A DNA stretch of 35,539 nt from a virus: positions 1-35,539 of the IMG/VR virus record IMGVR_UViG_3300038435_000010. The stretch is one strand, 5' to 3'. Both the position numbers and the translations under genes were made by a program. Shown in pieces: positions 4,923 through 12,381 of the stretch (position 1 is the first letter of the stretch; every line of letters starts with the position of its first letter). Below the pieces are notes generated by a model. The model was not told the origin of the DNA, did no database searches, and saw only the letters and a program-made list of their open reading frames with translations.

Positions 4923-7669
4923 CGGAAGTACTTACGCTCCGCGTCGTCGCTCTTGGCCTCCGCCCAGTTGTTTCGTGAGAAACCGATGCCCCATCTGATG
5001 GGCACCTTGAGCGGGCGATCAGGCTCGTTGAGAACTGCGACGATCCGCTGTAGATTGTGGTCAGCGTCCGCGTCGGTCGCGACCATCTCCTCAGGCAGTA
5101 GTCCTACGATCTCGTCGTGAACCTGCGCGATCTGCAGGAACTCTGGGACCTCGCGCTGAAGGGCTAGCATGCGCTCCTTGACGAGGTCCCCGGCGCTCGA
5201 CTGGCACAGTGAATTGAACGCTACGTGAGACGCCTTCTGCGGCAGGTGTCGACGGCGACCGTAGTGGTTCTTCACGTAGCCACGCTCGTAGCATACGGCA
5301 GTCGCGTAGCGCGAGACGCGCTTCAGCTCCGGCATCTCTGCGTGATACTTCGCATACACGGCCTCGGCCCTCACGGTAGACTCGCAGTCGATCGCGGCGG
5401 CTCGTTCCTCCGGTCGGATGTTCGACTCGTCGACTCGCTTGATGACGTCGCCTACGAAGTCCTTGTTGATCTTCAGCATCTGGACGGTCTTCTTCTTACC
5501 ACCGCCGTAGCCCATCATGAAGTTCAGTGTCTTCGCCGGCTTGCGGCCGGTCGGGATCATGCCAGCGACCCACGAGTGGAAGTCCACCCACGGGTCGTTG
5601 TTGTACGCGTCGATGATCCGCTGGTTGCCGATGTAGTGGGCGATGAATCGATACTCGATCTGACTATTAAGATTTACGAGACCTTCGGCAGTCACGTAGT
5701 TGTGAGTCGAAGGATTCGTCAGTGAATACACTGGCATGACGCCTACGTATTCGACAGACACTACTTTGTGATTTTCGACAGATTCGGCGTGCTTGTCACC
5801 CCATCTTGACTTGATATGATCTCGACATCGCTTCTTAAGCTGAGACGGCCAGTACTCGCCTAGAAATTCACCACACACTTCACAGAAGCAATTTTGCTTA
5901 CCACCAGCATAGCGTCCGTTCTTCTCACCGGATAAGTCTCTGTACGCCATTGATAGTCGCAAGCGATCAAGTCGTAGCGTATGATCTTGTCGTGCGTAGC
6001 TCTCTACTCCATGATCTCTTTTATGATCGTGTTCAGATTTTAGTTCTATGTTATCAGCCGTCCAGTTTTCTTTATCTTCGTCGATATGGTGAAACTGATG
6101 TCCTTCTTTCCATTCATACTTATAAAGACCAGAACAGATGTGTTTCGGAATAAACGTCTCGTCTACTCGCCATTGAGGATACGCGAAGTTTCGCATCTCG
6201 TTGATGTGCTTTAAGCGATCGCCAGGTCTTAGATCTCTACAATCTACACGCGTACCGTCCAGTCTAATAAACCCATGATCACCTGTGCACTCAGTTGATG
6301 ATCCGTTTTCAAGATTCACGCGGTATACATGATCGTCTCGTATGTAAGCTGCGTCAGACAAGTCACAGAACTTAAGTCGTCGATTAGCGGGCGCTTCCGT
6401 GTCATAACCAAGAACTGGCAGTTTATTCGCGACGATCTCCGACATAGGCTTCTCGCCGTAAGCTGTGATGACTTTCACGTGTGCAGGTATACAGGCATCT
6501 GTACAGACGAGCACGTAACCCTTGGGACAGCGAATCAGCTTCTTGGCGACCGCGCTCAGCTGCTGCAGGTTCGGTCGGTTGCAGCTCATGCGACCGGTAC
6601 GGACCGCCTGGTTGTAGGTGGCGTGCATCACCCCGTTGATGTGCATCTCCTGCCACTTGCTCAGGAACAGCGTCTGGAACGTGTTCAGCTTCCTGAACTC
6701 GATCATGAGTGCTATCAGCGCGTGCGGCGCGCCTGGCAGGTTCTCGTACTTCGCCATCGCCGCCTTGTTGAACGACGGCCCTGGGACCTTCGGCTCGTCG
6801 TATCCCTCCTCGTCGTCCTCGTCCGACTTGCCCTTGTATGGGTCAGTCCACTCTACGATCGGCAGGCCATACTGGTTGATCAGCACCTCGTAGCAGTCGG
6901 CGTGTACGTTCGGTCGGAAGATGTGACCGACTATCGCCTCGAGCTCCTCGCTTATCTCGAGCAGCCGCCGTAATGTGGCGTACTCAGTCAGCTTGACCTG
7001 CTGAGGGTCCACGTGCACGCCGCGACGCTCCATGTCGAACAGCAGTGACGTGAACTGTCGCTCGGTCGACCAGACACTATACGACTCCTCCGGCATCTCT
7101 CGATCGATGTAGTCAGCGACCAATCGGTTGGACACGATGTCCATGCACGCGTACTCGGCGAGGATGTCCTCTGGGACGCGTCCGTAGTCCTTGTTCTGGT
7201 GGAGGTACGGCAGCATTCGGTCACCGTACGCGTCGATATTGAGTCCGCACCAGTCGTTCGACAGCACGTCGAGGCCGTAGCCTCCCTTGTACACGCGGTC
7301 GGAATCGATCAACTTCGCGCCGTTCAGCGTGCAGTCGTACTCGCCCTTGAACACGCACGACAGGTCGTTCGCGCTGACGTGGGCGTCGTACTTGACGTTC
7401 TGGTTCGTCCACCTCTTGGACACCTTCAGGACGTCGCGCCACCACCCGGTGACGAGCATACGCTTCGGTACCCAGTACACTGGAGCGTCTGCCCCGAACG
7501 CGACCGCCGCGCCGATGGCAGAGCAGTCTCGCCAGGGGTTGACGGACTTCTTGTCTGGGTGTCCTGACGCGGTTTCGAAGTCCGCAAACAAACGGGGGAT
7601 GACCTGCGGAATAGCCGGCAGGTCATCCCCGTCCTCGAGCATGGTCGCGCCGCACTCGAACTTGATCAA
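4919..7669 (-). CDS. Family A DNA polymerase with 3'-5' exonuclease, interrupted by an intein
   Basis: 916 residues including a 276-residue intein, leaving about 640 for the polymerase, a normal phage PolA size. The N-terminal proofreading domain has Exo I FADFETA (28-34), Exo II NVKYDAH (91-97) and Exo III YACMD (173-177). The palm has motif A DASQIE, split by the intein after DA (391-392) and resumed at SQIE (669-672); motif B RKPAKTLNFMMGYGGGKKK (709-727); and motif C QVHDEIV (849-855). All catalytic Asp and Glu are present. It should replicate the phage genome with the primase-helicase upstream. The start is TTG at 7669: GGAGG lies 8 bases upstream and the TTGA overlaps the kinase stop. 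A 40-bp palindrome covers its stop. Confidence 0.96.
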   Translation of the reverse strand: MIKFECGATMLEDGDDLPAIPQVIPRLFADFETASGHPDKKSVNPWRDCSAIGAAVAFGADAPVYWVPKRMLVTGWWRDVLKVSKRWTNQNVKYDAHVSANDLSCVFKGEYDCTLNGAKLIDSDRVYKGGYGLDVLSNDWCGLNIDAYGDRMLPYLHQNKDYGRVPEDILAEYACMDIVSNRLVADYIDREMPEESYSVWSTERQFTSLLFDMERRGVHVDPQQVKLTEYATLRRLLEISEELEAIVGHIFRPNVHADCYEVLINQYGLPIVEWTDPYKGKSDEDDEEGYDEPKVPGPSFNKAAMAKYENLPGAPHALIALMIEFRKLNTFQTLFLSKWQEMHINGVMHATYNQAVRTGRMSCNRPNLQQLSAVAKKLIRCPKGYVLVCTDACIPAHVKVITAYGEKPMSEIVANKLPVLGYDTEAPANRRLKFCDLSDAAYIRDDHVYRVNLENGSSTECTGDHGFIRLDGTRVDCRDLRPGDRLKHINEMRNFAYPQWRVDETFIPKHICSGLYKYEWKEGHQFHHIDEDKENWTADNIELKSEHDHKRDHGVESYARQDHTLRLDRLRLSMAYRDLSGEKNGRYAGGKQNCFCEVCGEFLGEYWPSQLKKRCRDHIKSRWGDKHAESVENHKVVSVEYVGVMPVYSLTNPSTHNYVTAEGLVNLNSQIEYRFIAHYIGNQRIIDAYNNDPWVDFHSWVAGMIPTGRKPAKTLNFMMGYGGGKKKTVQMLKINKDFVGDVIKRVDESNIRPEERAAAIDCESTVRAEAVYAKYHAEMPELKRVSRYATAVCYERGYVKNHYGRRRHLPQKASHVAFNSLCQSSAGDLVKERMLALQREVPEFLQIAQVHDEIVGLLPEEMVATDADADHNLQRIVAVLNEPDRPLKVPIRWGIGFSRNNWAEAKSDDAERKYFR
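5666..6493 (-). other. Intein with HNH homing endonuclease, in polymerase motif A
   Basis: 276 residues, C393 to N668. Block A starts CIPAHVKVITAYGEKPMSEI. Block B holds the TGDH motif (462-465). Block F is PVYSLTNPSTHNYV and block G is GLVNLN, followed by Ser+1 of the polymerase. The penultimate residue is Leu, not the usual His. In the middle is an HNH nuclease (H527-H528-I-D530, N540, H547/H549) and a C-x2-C...C-x2-H cluster (596, 599, 615, 618). The insert is AT-richer than its flanks: line 6001-6060 is 37% GC against 58% for 5401-5460 by hand count. That fits a recent arrival by homing. Splicing would restore DASQIE in the catalytic site. Confidence 0.95.
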
Positions 7670-8247
7670 CGAACAGTCCTCCGCCAGTCTTCGAAGTGGA
7701 TCACGTACGCGTCGACGACCGCCTTCGTCACGGCCTCTGGCGAGCGGTCGTCTGTCGTCGTGTGGAAGTCAATCCGCGGTCGGTAGTCAGCCCCACGCAT
7801 GACGAAGGCGTAGCCCTTGCGCGTGTGCTCACACAGCGAGTTGAACGTGTTATTCACGCTCTTCGCGTGCTCCACGTCATACATGTGCGTCTCGCCGGGC
7901 CGCGAGGCGCGGTAGCGCTCCTCGATCGTCTGCTCACGCTCGCACGTCAGGACGACCTGATAGCCACCGGCCTTTCGGCAAGCGGCCTCGACCAGCGAGT
8001 ACTTCATTGGCGTCAGCGAGCACTCACGGTCATCGTGCACGCGGTAAGGGATCGCATCAAGCATGAAGCGATCCCAGATGAGGTTGCTGTCGATCTTGTG
8101 CAGATACCCGCGGTAATAGTCGAAGTGTCGAGGCGGTCGCGTCAGGTGCAGCGGCATGTGGAGATAACCGCGCTCCTCGAGCGCCTTGTACGCGAGCCGC
8201 ACGACCGTCGACTTGCCGACGAGGTCGCCACCAGAGATGATCAACAC
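7666..8247 (-). CDS. P-loop deoxynucleoside monophosphate kinase (thymidylate-kinase-like)
   Basis: 193 residues. Walker A is GGDLVGKST (6-14). A WDRFMLDAIPY segment (59-69) matches the DR(Y/F) substrate-binding motif of dTMP kinases, and a basic lid (IEERYRASRPGE) lies near residues 108-119. The start is GTG at 8247 after AAAGGA. The likely reaction is ATP-dependent phosphorylation of a dNMP. It sits between a dCMP-type TS homologue and the polymerase and overlaps the polymerase start. By analogy with T4 gp1, which phosphorylates 5-hydroxymethyl-dCMP, it may phosphorylate the modified nucleotide; that is inference. It could equally be a plain dTMP kinase. Confidence 0.82.
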   Translation of the reverse strand: MLIISGGDLVGKSTVVRLAYKALEERGYLHMPLHLTRPPRHFDYYRGYLHKIDSNLIWDRFMLDAIPYRVHDDRECSLTPMKYSLVEAACRKAGGYQVVLTCEREQTIEERYRASRPGETHMYDVEHAKSVNNTFNSLCEHTRKGYAFVMRGADYRPRIDFHTTTDDRSPEAVTKAVVDAYVIHFEDWRRTVR

Positions 8248-8471
8248 TATGAATCCTTTCGTGTAAAAGATAAGGACATCTTGAACTCGACGCTAGTAGC
8301 GTTATCGAACCGCAACTCGCAGACGCCAGTACCATAGTTCATGATAATGATGGATACCGGGGTTCCAATCGGATACTCTCCGATTGCGCGCTTCAGTATA
8401 CAATCGTAGTACTGATGACACAGTACGTCGAGCTCGTCCCAGCCCTCGAACGTGAACCAGTCTTGCTCCAT
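8247..8471 (-). CDS. Small hypothetical protein (74 aa)
   Basis: Starts MEQDWFTFEGWDELDVLCHQ, with beta-like stretches (TPVSIIIMNYGTGVCELRF) and a basic end (FTRKDS). The ATG overlaps the stop of the preceding gene (TAATG) and the stop meets the kinase start, so it is embedded in the nucleotide-metabolism operon. No domain recognised. The location suggests an accessory role in nucleotide metabolism, but nothing in the sequence proves it. Confidence 0.72.
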   Translation of the reverse strand: MEQDWFTFEGWDELDVLCHQYYDCILKRAIGEYPIGTPVSIIIMNYGTGVCELRFDNATSVEFKMSLSFTRKDS

Positions 8472-8668
8472 TATACGAAGTCAACCTCCGTCCAGGCGTC
8501 CTGCGCGGTCTTCAGGTCGACTGACAGCCTCTCGAAGTTGCCGTCGTCGTTGACGCGCAGGACAGTCTTCTCGCGCATGAAGACCTCCTCGAACAAGTCG
8601 CCGTCGATTTTCTCAGCGACCAACTGGGTCAAGTCACCGGACTCATCGATTATCAAGTACTTTGGCAT
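8471..8668 (-). CDS. Small acidic hypothetical protein (65 aa)
   Basis: Starts MPKYLIIDESGDLTQLVAEK with AGGAGTGTTCG upstream, a strong site inside the end of the TS homologue. It is acidic throughout (DGDLFEEVF; NDDGNFERL) and ends WTEVDFV. It overlaps both neighbours by a few bases and so belongs to the same operon. No family recognised. Confidence 0.72.
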   Translation of the reverse strand: MPKYLIIDESGDLTQLVAEKIDGDLFEEVFMREKTVLRVNDDGNFERLSVDLKTAQDAWTEVDFV

Positions 8669-9569
8669 CGAACACTCCTGAGGTAAAGGGGCCTAGGTCA
8701 ACGGGTTGCTTCAGTTTGGTGTTGCACGCTCGCACGAGGTCAGTTCCCATGCTGCCGCACCCGCCATAGAGCATCGGGTGTCCTTCTCGAAGCAGGCGCT
8801 CGGCTGTTACGGCGGTCCTGACGGACTGTAGGTTATCGTCGTTGCTCCAGCCGTGCCCAACCTCGACCTGCGGGTTCTTCCATACACGCCAGAACGCGGC
8901 CTCATGAGCAGCCTCCATGTTGCGCTGGTAGAGGTGCATCGACCCCGCGTGGTGGTAGTACGGACCGACCTCGACGCCGAGCATATTGGCGATGATCCGC
9001 TGGAAGCACGTGAACGCGAACACGTCATACGGCAGTCCGAGCCACACGTCGTTCGACCGCATCGAGACGATCATGTGCAACTTGCACTGCCGTATCATGA
9101 ACTGCCAATGCAGCGTGCACGGCAAGTCCGGCACGGTGTTCGGCGCGACCGCCTTGTTGAGGTCATCGCGTCGCCATACGGAGACGACCGTCTGACGCGA
9201 CCGCGGTGAGTTCTGCAGGCACTTGATAACGTCAGGCAGCTGCTCCATGACTCGCGGACCGTAGGCCCCGTGTGCGTTACCGTTGGCGTCCGCGAACTTC
9301 TTATAGCTCGGCGCGTACGCCTGCAGCATCTCGACAGACGGCGTGTCTGACATGTACCACAGTGTCTCGGCGGCGGCGTATGCCATCGAGATGTTACGCG
9401 TCGGGTTTCGCAGGAACGTGCACTGCTTAGAGGCGTCGAGCGAGAACGAGTAGTCGAGGACCTCTAGCGCGACCGCTCCGTCGCGCGAGTCATCCGCGAG
9501 GTCCTTGCCATGCTGCATCAGGTATTCGAGTGTACTTACCCACGCCGAGTCGATGTTATGAAAGTGCAT
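8643..9569 (-). CDS. Thymidylate synthase family, dCMP-type (dCMP hydroxymethylase or methylase)
   Basis: 308 residues. Family motifs: nucleophilic Cys in PDLPCTLHWQF (C151), phosphate-binding MRSNDVWLGLP (170-180) and GSMHLYQRN (209-217). Where thymidylate synthases have Asn in GLPFNI, this protein has Asp (GLPYDV, D182). The same position is Asp in T4 dCMP hydroxymethylase, and that residue selects cytosine over uracil. Two more T4-like traits are MRSND and GS-H-Y in place of QRS-D and GD-H-Y. Predicted reaction: folate-dependent transfer of a one-carbon unit to C5 of dCMP, giving 5-hydroxymethyl- or 5-methyl-dCMP. The start at 9569 has GGAG upstream. A promoter candidate at 9902-9930, inside the previous gene, would drive it. 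Confidence 0.85.
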   Translation of the reverse strand: MHFHNIDSAWVSTLEYLMQHGKDLADDSRDGAVALEVLDYSFSLDASKQCTFLRNPTRNISMAYAAAETLWYMSDTPSVEMLQAYAPSYKKFADANGNAHGAYGPRVMEQLPDVIKCLQNSPRSRQTVVSVWRRDDLNKAVAPNTVPDLPCTLHWQFMIRQCKLHMIVSMRSNDVWLGLPYDVFAFTCFQRIIANMLGVEVGPYYHHAGSMHLYQRNMEAAHEAAFWRVWKNPQVEVGHGWSNDDNLQSVRTAVTAERLLREGHPMLYGGCGSMGTDLVRACNTKLKQPVDLGPFTSGVFDAKVLDNR

Positions 9570-10806
9570 TAAATCTCCAGGGTCTTTCTAGCTTGCCGGT
9601 GAGCGGGTTGACGTTATACTTGTGGCACTGCCGCTGACACTCCTCAGGATACCTCTCGATGTTGAAGCTGTGCCCGTAGTACTTCGAGACGTCGATCACC
9701 TTCTCGACCTGTCCGGTCGTGTCCTCGCCTTCAAATGTTCCCGTATGGTGATTGTAGCGAGTCGACCACTCGTCCTTGCCCCAGTTGTCCTTCTCACAGA
9801 GCACGATCTGCTGCGTGATCCACTCTCCGACCGCCGGCACGACTCCCTTAGCGATCTGAAGTGACGGGACAGGTCCTACAGGGTAGTTGCCAGACCAACC
9901 CATTATATCAGCCAGCTCGCCGATTGTACACGGGCGGTGGTGCCACGGGTGGATCAACCGGACCGAGGTACTCGTGAGGGTCGGGCATGGTCGCATCCAG
10001 TTTATGCGGCTGATGCAATGCATGCTGAACGGCATGTTAGAACCACGCCTGTCCCACATCCCTTGGAACTTCTCGTTCAGGTGCTCGTAGCCGTAGCGAC
10101 CGAGCTCGTTGAGGCACCAGCCGCTCGGCAGCGCGGCGACGGAGTACTTCTCGGCCGGCTCGAGGTCGATGTACGAGTCCTGGTCGTAGTCGGTGTCGCG
10201 CCACATGAACGGTCGCGTGTCACGGTTGCGGCGTTCCCAGATCGCGTCATGCAACACGGGATAGTACGGCGACACCTCGGGCACCGACACGTTGAACTTC
10301 TTATGCGCTGGATACGCAAGGTAGAAGTAGCGCTTGCGACACTGTGCGTTGCCGAAGGTGTGGCCGTTCACGAAGACGTGCGCGACGCGATAGCCCTCGG
10401 TCGCCGCGCGCTCAGTCCACAAGTCTAGCAGCGGCTTGCCGGTTGAGTACGCCTGCTGCACAGACTCCCACAGGATGTACGGATACTCCTGGCTGAGGCC
10501 GTACTCCATCAGGTCGTTGATGTCCTGACACTGCTTGGCGAACGGGCCATGCGCGTCCTTGCTGTAGCCGGCCGTCACGCAGCTGAACCCAGTGCAGCGC
10601 GGGTTGGAATAAAGAAGAACTTCGTCTTTTCTAGCTGGCCACGTATTCGGCGGGCCATGATAGACAGGAACATTCCATACTTTTTCTACGGTCTCGTGAC
10701 CAAGGTCGTGAGATTCCATCTGGCAAGTAACATCAAGGACTCGCTTGACGCCAGCAGTGAAACCACCTGCGAATACGTGTGCGCCTCTCGCTGTCATCCT
10801 AGACAT
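9556..10806 (-). CDS. Divergent DNA cytosine-C5 methyltransferase
   Basis: 416 residues. Motifs in order: I as GAHVFAGGFTAGVKR (8-22); IV as NPRCTGFS (68-75) with catalytic C71, an Arg replacing the usual second Pro; VI as WESVQQ (113-118), where ENV is usual; VIII as NAQCRKRYF (153-161), matching the Q-x-R-x-R type; and IX/X as RPCTIGELADIMGW with IAKGVVPAVGEWI near the C-terminus. It should transfer a methyl group from SAM to C5 of cytosine in DNA; no recognition sequence can be read. It sits just before the dCMP-type TS homologue and just after a homing endonuclease. A divergent motif IV could mean altered chemistry. ATG 10806 or 10797 could be the start. Confidence 0.8.
   Translation of the reverse strand: MSRMTARGAHVFAGGFTAGVKRVLDVTCQMESHDLGHETVEKVWNVPVYHGPPNTWPARKDEVLLYSNPRCTGFSCVTAGYSKDAHGPFAKQCQDINDLMEYGLSQEYPYILWESVQQAYSTGKPLLDLWTERAATEGYRVAHVFVNGHTFGNAQCRKRYFYLAYPAHKKFNVSVPEVSPYYPVLHDAIWERRNRDTRPFMWRDTDYDQDSYIDLEPAEKYSVAALPSGWCLNELGRYGYEHLNEKFQGMWDRRGSNMPFSMHCISRINWMRPCPTLTSTSVRLIHPWHHRPCTIGELADIMGWSGNYPVGPVPSLQIAKGVVPAVGEWITQQIVLCEKDNWGKDEWSTRYNHHTGTFEGEDTTGQVEKVIDVSKYYGHSFNIERYPEECQRQCHKYNVNPLTGKLERPWRFNALS
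9902..9930 (-). promoter_or_regulatory. Internal promoter candidate TGTACA-N17-TATAAT
   Basis: TGTACA (9925-9930), a 17-base spacer and a perfect TATAAT (9902-9907) on the minus strand, inside the methyltransferase coding region (codons for CTIGELADIM). It would start transcripts about 330 bases upstream of the dCMP-type TS homologue and carry on through the kinase and polymerase. It has the same boxes and spacing as the copies at 13313 and 22010. Confidence 0.72.
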
Positions 10807-11326
10807 GCTTATAAGTCTTCCTAGCGATTATACGCGAGATAGTCGGATGTGTCTCATCAAACATTCGGGCTAGCTCTCCGACGCGATGACCGGACTCGTA
10901 CAATTGACGAATTAGTATGACGTCCGCGTCTTGTAATCGAGCCATTCCGTTACGCTCGCCTATTTGCGCAGTTCCATGCAATCGCTTGTCTATCTCGTTC
11001 TCTGACTGAGTACCCCAGGACAAGTTATCTAGTCGATTATCGTTACGTTTACCGTTTCCGTGACGGCACTGTAATCCTGTAGGACAAGGACCTATGAATG
11101 ATAACAAGATAACACGATGAACTAAATCACGTCTATCATACATCCTGACAGTCACATAACCACTGTCCATTTCGTTAGTGTCAGCTGTGAACCACTCATC
11201 GCCTTGAATCCAGTTATGCTTGCGAATAGCCCGACCACGGTAAGTCCAATTGGTCAAGATCTTCCCGTCTTCCCGGGCTCGGAACCCTGGTTGGCCTGGG
11301 ACGTCGACTGCACGAAAACCTTCCAT
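10799..11326 (-). CDS. Free-standing HNH homing endonuclease
   Basis: 175 residues. An N-terminal NUMOD-like segment (EGFRAVDVPGQPGFRAREDG) precedes an HNH core (HRVILLSFIG at about 89-98, C-x-HGNGKRNDNRLDNLSWGT at about 108-126, then ENEID). The C-terminus is a small helix-turn-helix (ADVILIRQLYESGHRVGELA..THPTISRIIA), the usual DNA-recognition add-on. It should nick or cut a target and copy itself into it. The gene is AT-rich (line 11101-11160 is 35% GC by hand count), unlike its neighbours. Its 5' end overlaps the zinc-ribbon gene upstream by 73 bases and its stop overlaps the methyltransferase start, so it looks like a recent insertion between them. Confidence 0.92.
   Translation of the reverse strand: MEGFRAVDVPGQPGFRAREDGKILTNWTYRGRAIRKHNWIQGDEWFTADTNEMDSGYVTVRMYDRRDLVHRVILLSFIGPCPTGLQCRHGNGKRNDNRLDNLSWGTQSENEIDKRLHGTAQIGERNGMARLQDADVILIRQLYESGHRVGELARMFDETHPTISRIIARKTYKHV
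10827..10855 (-). promoter_or_regulatory. Weaker promoter candidate GAGACA-N17-TATAAT
   Basis: A perfect TATAAT (10827-10832) with GAGACA 17 bases upstream on the minus strand, at the 3' end of the HNH gene and ahead of the methyltransferase start. The -35 box shares only the last four bases of TTGACA and is not TGTACA, so I keep it apart from the main family. Confidence 0.4.
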
Positions 11327-11469
11327 GTTTCTCTCGCCTTCTTAAGACAACCGTCACATAGCCACAGGATCGACGTGTCGTGGCGTGTAGACATAGTAAG
11401 GGCGGTGCAACGATCATGGTGGTCGCCGCACCGCCCACAGTTAGTCCAACCTCCGAGGATCTTCTTCAA
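11254..11469 (-). CDS. Small zinc-ribbon protein, C-terminus possibly remodelled
   Basis: A 71-residue protein (TTG at 11469 overlapping the MazG-like stop as TTGA, with AAAGGA upstream). Two Cys pairs, CGRC (11-14) and CDGC (38-41), suggest a zinc ribbon. After KARETWKVFVQS the sequence becomes low-complexity polar (TSQANQGSEPGKTGRS), and this part lies inside the HNH gene in another frame. The original C-terminus may have been replaced when the HNH gene arrived. Function unknown; a small nucleic-acid-binding protein is plausible. Confidence 0.62.
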   Translation of the reverse strand: MKKILGGWTNCGRCGDHHDRCTALTMSTRHDTSILWLCDGCLKKARETWKVFVQSTSQANQGSEPGKTGRS

Positions 11470-12158
11470 TCGACTGAGTATCCTTTGCAGGTCACCTTGC
11501 CGTATCGATAGATCTGTCGATCTACCTCTTGAACCGACATGTTGCAGTTCGTGCAGTCCGCGCCGTTGACCATCATGTGCGGTCGTCGCTGCGACTCGCG
11601 GTACTTGTTCAAGACGACGTCGAGCGCCGGCGGTTTGTAGTTCGGTCCCTTGTCGCGCACGCGGTCTCCCAGCGGGTCGTCCTTCTGGCGCTCCTTCGAC
11701 ATGTTCGAAGCGTGCACCTCGCCGAAGGCCTCGTCGAGAGGCAGGTCGAGCATGACCGCGGTGCCGATGACTACGTACAGTAAGTCGGCTAGAGCGTCGA
11801 GCGTCTTGACCTCGTCCATGTCGTGCATCGCGCTCAGCAGCTCTGCGGTCTCCTCGATGATGAGGTGCGCGCGACCACCTCGCTCGTCGTCTCCTACTTT
11901 AAGCACTTGCGTCAGGTGTTCTGCACGCGTGGACATCTCAGCAGCTGTTCGCTCGAGCTCCTGCATCACCGTGTACTGCGACGTCAGGCGCGTGAGCTTC
12001 GTGCGCTTCGCGACGTTGTTCTTCTCATGAAACGCCAGAACGCCGCGCATAGCGTCATAGATACCAGGCACCGCTAGACCTGGCGACGCCTTGACCTGTC
12101 GGTCGATCTTATCGAGCTCTGCGGCGGCTTCGGTTAGAATCCTACGAAGTCTTTCCAT
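11466..12158 (-). CDS. MazG-like nucleotide pyrophosphohydrolase
   Basis: 230 residues from ATG 12158; the longer frame to 12203 has a poorer start. The central all-alpha NTP-PPase core has EETAELLSAM (102-111; the E-E-x-x-E metal-binding motif), LDALADLLYVVIG (120-132) with its Asp residues, then FGEVHASNMSK, the typical ending of phage MazG/PRA-PH-like enzymes. A C-terminal CTNC...C cluster may bind zinc. The reaction is hydrolysis of an NTP or dNTP to NMP and PPi. In phages that replace cytosine, such an enzyme can remove dCTP and supply dCMP; here it lies in the same block as a dCMP-type TS homologue. It overlaps the small gene upstream by 17 bases. Confidence 0.85.
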   Translation of the reverse strand: MERLRRILTEAAAELDKIDRQVKASPGLAVPGIYDAMRGVLAFHEKNNVAKRTKLTRLTSQYTVMQELERTAAEMSTRAEHLTQVLKVGDDERGGRAHLIIEETAELLSAMHDMDEVKTLDALADLLYVVIGTAVMLDLPLDEAFGEVHASNMSKERQKDDPLGDRVRDKGPNYKPPALDVVLNKYRESQRRPHMMVNGADCTNCNMSVQEVDRQIYRYGKVTCKGYSVD

Positions 12159-12381
12159 AGTGAGCGTCAGTCTCCTGCTTGAGGAACTTAGAAATGTCTG
12201 CAAGACAGGTCACGTCATAGACCGACTCGCCGACGGGAAAATACGCATACTTGCGCCAAGCGGCGTACCACTTGACGACGCCGATCACCTCGCCGTTCAT
12301 GAGGCTGCTGACGTTCCATAATTTCGTCTTGCCTGACGGGGACAGCGCTGTCATGTCGAACTGTACGTATGACTCGTTCAT
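12142..12381 (-). CDS. Conserved-type phage hypothetical protein (79 aa)
   Basis: Starts MNESYVQFDMTALSPSGKTK. The segment VVKWYAAWRKYAYFPVGESV followed by CLADISKFL matches a pattern I recall from many small phage and bacterial proteins (K-W-Y...WR.Y.FFP...cL..I..F). The fold is unknown to me. ATG at 12381 overlaps the stop of the nucleotidyltransferase gene (12378), so translation is probably coupled. It sits between the nucleotidyltransferase and MazG-like genes. Confidence 0.75.
   Translation of the reverse strand: MNESYVQFDMTALSPSGKTKLWNVSSLMNGEVIGVVKWYAAWRKYAYFPVGESVYDVTCLADISKFLKQETDAHYGKTS

Noticed and set aside
1165-7295. TGTACA without a partner near 1165, 3289, 3664, 6500 and 7289
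   Set aside because: No TATAAT-like box lies 16-18 bases downstream on either strand. The one near 3289 has only TACAGG at 17 bases and is inside overlapping coding frames.
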